This document shows, one piece after another, positions 59,201 through 64,000 of a DNA stretch of 64,000 nucleotides. Each line of letters starts with the position of its first letter. The stretch's first letter is position 1. A program made the position numbers and the translations under genes. Under the pieces are notes generated by a model that did not search any database, was not told where the DNA came from, and saw only the letters and a list, made by a program, of their open reading frames with translations. Source of the DNA: Myoxocephalus aenaeus (taxonomy: Eukaryota > Chordata > Actinopteri > Perciformes > Cottidae); assembly GCA_038501785.1 (NCBI GenBank), contig JBAMJR010000050.1, forward strand, positions 802,501 through 866,500, read 5' to 3'.

Positions 59201-59324
59201 GTTAATTTAAGAATGCATTGTTTTCTTATCTGAAACCCAAATTGATTGTGGTCTCCTTTTATTTCTTGTGCGCGTATCCCGATGTTGTAACTGTTTAGCC
59301 TTAGTTGTTTGTATGCCGCCAACT

Positions 59325-59459
59325 CATATATATACACACACATATATATATATATATATGTGTGTATACACACACATATATATGTGTATATACACACATA
59401 TATATGTGTGTATACACACACATATATATGTGTATATACACACATATATATGTATATAT

Positions 59460-59515
<56 letters not shown>
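59325..59515. repeat. Compound TA/CA/TG palindromic satellite
   Basis: About 190 bp of purely alternating purine-pyrimidine sequence. Blocks of TATATA, CACACA and TGTGTG succeed each other so that the sequence is nearly self-complementary at several scales, with ACACACATATATATGTGTAT-type modules repeated about five times. Overlapping open frames of Tyr, Ile, His and Cys on both strands are artefacts of this. Confidence 0.9.
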
Positions 59516-59517
<2 letters not shown>

Positions 59518-61217
59518 CGCATTTGACGCTGGGATTAGGATAAGAAAGTGGCTTGTAACGGTTGGCGTGTCCAATTTTTTTTTATAGTGCATAGATTTAC
59601 AGAAGCCCCTTTGCAATGACACTGATATTTGACCTTTGGGTCCCTGTGTAATGAAGAGTGCCTGCTGGAATAACTACAGAACTTGTGTCTAATGGTTCAC
59701 TCTGGCCCCGGGCCATGGTCAGCTCAGTGACAGGGGCACTGCATTTACTGGAGTGAAAAGTGAGGGTTCAGGGGCTAAAGGTCAGGAGGGAGAAAAAGGG
59801 GGCGACGGCGCGATGAGCGACGGTCAAGTCGCCCGTCGGCTTTGGCGCTAATTTGGTGACGGGAGTAGGCCAAGAGGCGGCCACGCCCCCTTTCTGATCA
59901 TTTAGAGGACCAGCAGGTGCTCTGAAGAAGACCGGCTCCGAATAAACAATCTGCCCCTCCGACTGCTTTCCACCTTTCTCATCATCATCATCATCCGCTG
60001 CTCTCCAGCAGCTCCACGCTCACACCAACCTATCCTCATGTCTGGCTTTCTGCAATAACTCAGTGATGTAACGTTCCACCTCTACACGTTTGTCCTTAGC
60101 CCAGTCTGCCCTTCTCTTGTGCAGCATCTTCACCCACCCGACAGCCCCCTTCATTCCACGGGGGCATTCTGGGTGCAGCTGCCAAGCGCCTAATTGGTCC
60201 CATTGGGTCGGGGAGGAGCTGGAGGCCCGCTAAAATTGCTGAACGCAACCAGGGGGAGCGGGCATCTGCTAGGAACGGACACCGCTGCTGAACCACTGGC
60301 ACGGTCCGCTCACAAACATATATACACAGAGGCATATGCACGAATAAAAAAGGTCCTTCAAAGTCACAGCAGCTGAAAGCCTCCGTTCGATAACTTTTAG
60401 ATTGGTCTCACGTCAGTCAAGTTAGTCGCTGCATAAAGTCGCGGATAAATCTGCACTTACTGGATTGTCATGTGTCCGTTTCAGGCTTTGATTTGGGACT
60501 ATAATGTCACATATTAGTTACTGAAGTGTAAAAGTTTGAAAGGACTTGATGCATGAAGTCATAACATGGCTTGACTACAGAAAATATTGTATAAAAGGGT
60601 GTAATTTTCGAAGAAATATCAGTTTTTCAGTGTGTATTCCAGCATAGTTAAATAAGACAACACTGCCTGCTTGCTGGTGTCACATAAAGATGTGACACCA
60701 GCAGCAGGCAAGTCAGTGTGAAAGCAAACTAAGTGCAACTCGTGCCGTGTGTCACTGCGGCACGCCATTTGACACCCGTAGCACATTCTGAAGGAAACCA
60801 CGCAGGCAGACAATGGTCAAGGTACCGATCTTAGCCACACTGTGACTTGGTGGATGAAAAGGACGCCTATTAAAAATGGCCACGGCAGTTGTTTTTCTTT
60901 TGGAGTGGTATTTAGCCTTCTTCTTATGACACGGCTGGTACCAATGGATTCCTTGGGTTTGGCTTTGAAACGGAGCCGGCTACAGCCTCTGAGCCTGCAC
61001 GATTCTTTTTAAAAAGATGTTAACAAAAATTATCTTCTTCATTAAATTGGCAAAATATACGTGTCTAATAGGTCCCTCTGCCCCGCTCGTTAACAGGAGG
61101 GCAAGGGAAACTGCTCTTTTTCCCCCCCTCTCTGTTTACAATAGAGTTTATATTATTAATGGCGGCTATTTGGCAATCAGTCCAGGATTACTGTCATTGA
61201 ACAACACGGTCAATGAT

Positions 61218-61219
61218 GT

Positions 61220-61266
<47 letters not shown>

Positions 61267-61365
61267 TCCATAGAGACAGAGTGAAGTATTTAACAGCTAA
61301 GCCCCCCGAAGACAGGACACAAATTAACCACACACACACCACAGGCTTACACACATGTGGCACGC

Positions 61366-61403
<38 letters not shown>
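61218..61403. repeat. Paired (GT)n and (CA)n microsatellites
   Basis: A (GT)n run at about 61218-61264 and a (CA)n run at about 61366-61403 face each other across 100 bp, forming an inverted pair that could fold into a long stem. They lie in a plus-strand open frame that I regard as chance. Confidence 0.9.
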
Positions 61404-61406
<3 letters not shown>

Positions 61407-64000
61407 GAAGGCGCCCAGACAGGAGACAAATTAACCATTTCCCACAGAGCAATTCACAAGGGAGCAGGGGACAGTAAACGGCAAATGATCAATATCGCTT
61501 TCTCCAGCAGCGCCCACACAATATTAGCCCCACACGTAGATGCATTTACCAGGAACACATGTGCAAACCGTAGCCTTACACGTGTCCCGGTCTCCAGGTG
61601 TGTCAATCCTGTGCATGGACATAATATTCTACAGGTCTCGAATGAGGACGGTTTGATGGCGTGAGGAAGTCTTTCTGGTCGTGATGCTCTTGTCCCCCCG
61701 TTAGACAAGTGGCTTTCTTCCCCCCACCTCTCGTTTTATTTTCTGTACTCCTCTTTAACTCTGAAGCTACAATGACAGGAGACAAACTAGCTATTTCCCC
61801 CAGAGCAACTCACCAGGGACAGCAGAAAATGAACTGCCCCAGATCAATACTGCACTCTCTCTCGCAGTCATTCTCCACTCTCCTCCACAGATGCACAGCA
61901 AAGTGTTGCCCCCCAGGAAAAAGACACTTTTTTTTTTTTAGGGTTTGAGTTGTTCAGAATGAGTGTTTGCATGCATTAATTAAAGTGCATGTGTGCAAGT
62001 AATGTCAACCACAAGTGAGAATCCTGGACACTGATGAAGATGCAGATAACCCATGTTAGTCTATTGCTGTACGTTTGCATTCATTCCACAGCCCGGCTAT
62101 TTGTCGTACGCTGGTTAAGGTCAACCTGCTTACATGCAGCTTACAACGTAGCAACTCAACAGCCCTGCTCCCATGAATAAACCAATTCACCTGGGGCAAC
62201 ACCCCCACAGATAGAAAGGTCCTCGACGCCAAATGTTCTGCCCATTCATTACCTTTTGAAATTTGCCAGTTGGTTATACGATGAGTCACAATTCTATGTT
62301 GCATAAGGTTTTGTCTCCCTTTGCTTTATGTAATTTATATGTATGCTGCCTCGTGTTCGCCTTTCAACATTATTGCTTAACCTTGTCTGTTTTTTTTTTT
62401 TAATGTCGTAATGTTGTCGTGCGCTTTTTGAAATGTACAGTTTGTGTTTTGCTGTATGCCCTCAGCTGAGAGTTGATCTTCATGATCAAACTCAATATTT
62501 TTGTGTTGGTGAGGCAGTGATTTCTATCAGATTTTTCATTGGGGAAGTCATTGAAACAGAACGCTAAGGACGCACCGATCTGACCTTTTCAGTCCGGATT
62601 ACGATACCCATACCTGGAATTTGGGTATCGTCTGAAACGGAGTACCGATCTGATGCCAGTGTTTAATGAATAAGCTTTTAGCCTCACTGTGTGAGAAGTG
62701 ACGTGTATGTGCAAGGCAACAGCAGACTCGATTGTTGACGTTGTTTTCCTAACTTTGTAAGACAAAACGCAACAAATAAATACATGATTTTACTGAATTG
62801 TTATTTAATATTTAAAAGAATAAATCGGGCACCAGCAACTTGGTCAAATACAATTTTTGTCAAATCTTGTCGTCCTGCGTTTTCGACTGGAGGTCCATAA
62901 TTACGTTGGTTTTGTTGCATTTTGCAGTGCTAGTCCCACTCCTCGAATTATTGGCTTTGCAGATATTGCAAGTAGCCGTACAACTTGTTGGGGTAGAAAG
63001 CATGAAATACGATCAAAACAGCGCGCTGCGGACGCACAACGTAGTGAACGCACATGTAAATCAGACACGAACATAGAATGGAAGTGAATACATCGGCTTC
63101 ACTGTCACATACATCTTTGGAAAAAAACTTTCATGCATATACAGTATATATGTCAAATGAACAGTGCACAGGGGCAGGAGTTCACCAGTTGCTCAGGTTG
63201 CTGAGCCAGCAGTAAACATGTGCAGAGCCCCCTCTGCAGCTCACTGGCAGGAATGCAGCAGTGGGAGCCACTGGTCCATGTGTGCGTACATTTGCAGGTG
63301 CATGTTTTAAATGTGTGTGTGTGTGTGTGTGCGTGTGTGCGTTTCAGAGTCTAGAATCTGAACACCCGCTCACAGGTGAGTATAAATAGTACTGACCCCC
63401 CGAACCAAGACGACATGATGGAATCGAGACCTCCAGCGTTCTCTGAGCTCAGTGATGCGGCCTGCTGGTGCTCAATGTGGGATCGGAGTCAAACCATTAT
63501 CACTGCCAGCTGACTGACCACTGATACCTCACCACCGGGCCAGGCTCTAAATTAGGAGCAGACCAACTAATCATCAAGACATCATCCAATTATCATATTT
63601 ACCGATGTTTGTTTTGCTGAAACAATTACCTGATTAAACCAATAATAAGAAAATGTATTGGCAAAAAAAAAACACCATCTTGCTGTGAGGCGGCGGGGCT
63701 TTTCTCCGATTTATATAATTATAAATTCAACATCAATGGTTTTTGGACAGTTGGCAAGTCATTTGAAGAACTCACCTGCAAAACTGTCAGACATTTTTCA
63801 CAATTATTTAGTGGTATATAATAAAAATGTCCATTCATTGATCACAAGCCCTACAGCTACGAAAACGCACAACCGCATCTGAAAGTTGAAAACAAACATT
63901 TACGAGCGTAAACCTTTTTCTGGTTTTCTAAACCTATATAATAACAGCATTTTGGTGCCTGCAGAAACATTTGCATCAGTTTGAAATTGTGAATGTAGTA

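Larger units (their letters stand above)
50087..64000 (-). other. zc3h3: Probable zc3h3 intron running off the right edge
   Basis: The exon at 50086 starts with an acceptor, so an upstream exon must exist, but none of the 13.9 kb shows a ZC3H3-like exon. In particular there is no long open minus-strand frame of the kind expected for the large N-terminal exon. The interval contains microsatellites, hAT-like fragments and a LINE tail. A small undetected exon cannot be excluded. Confidence 0.6.

Noticed and set aside
59194..59622. Overlapping Tyr/Ile/His/Cys-rich ORFs on both strands
   Set aside because: They are translations of an alternating TA/CA/TG satellite.
60096..60341. Upstream zc3h3 exon candidate on the minus strand
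   Set aside because: The open frame is moderately GC-rich but shows no ZC3H3-like motif, and no acceptor/donor pair with the required phase-1 donor was found.
61017..61664. 215-codon plus-strand ORF
   Set aside because: It passes through (GT)n and (CA)n arrays that encode Val/Cys and Thr/His runs. The rest has no recognisable domain.

Overview
This window is vertebrate nuclear DNA, most likely from a percomorph-type teleost fish. It has intron-containing genes with GT-AG splice sites, very dense (CA)n/(GT)n, (CT)n and (TA)n microsatellites, non-autonomous hAT-like and Tc1-like DNA transposons and an L2-type LINE tail. No prokaryotic, organellar or viral gene organisation is present. Two genes can be supported, both on the minus strand.

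The first is mafa (20764-21717), a single coding exon for a 317-residue large-Maf bZIP transcription factor. It has a probable long AT-rich 3' UTR to its left (to about 18.5 kb) and a probable promoter and 5' leader to its right (21.7-22.9 kb). The second is the 3' part of zc3h3: nine coding exons between 50086 and 29475 that join in phase into 364 residues. They carry all five CCCH zinc fingers and the conserved short C-terminal tail. The large N-terminal exon(s) of zc3h3 are not visible and should lie beyond the right edge. zc3h3 upstream of and co-oriented with mafa is, from memory, the same order as on human chromosome 8q24.3, so the block looks like conserved vertebrate microsynteny.

Layout: 1-18.5 kb is non-coding flank downstream of mafa. 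It holds simple repeats, a dispersed repeat near 7.0 kb, an internally deleted Tc1-like element (8.7-9.3 kb), an ACGT-dense block (11.2-11.5 kb) and a cluster of long microsatellites (13.2-17.7 kb). 18.5-22.9 kb is the mafa transcription unit. 22.9-29.2 kb lies between the genes and contains a CpG-rich, homeodomain-core-rich segment at 24.0-24.2 kb, a possible mafa enhancer, and a 4 x 54-bp minisatellite at 27.4 kb. 29.2-50.1 kb is the 3' part of zc3h3, with several hAT-like MITEs in its introns, one ending 30 bp from a splice acceptor. 50.1-64.0 kb is most likely the next zc3h3 intron, with repeats only.

The two products act in different processes. MafA is a DNA-binding regulator of insulin/beta-cell and lens genes; ZC3H3 works in nuclear polyadenylated RNA export and decay. 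Their adjacency suggests shared regulatory territory rather than shared biochemistry. I found no convincing new genetic system. The most interesting items are the MITE abutting the zc3h3 splice acceptor, its hairpin structure, the CpG/homeodomain block upstream of mafa and the microsatellite architecture.
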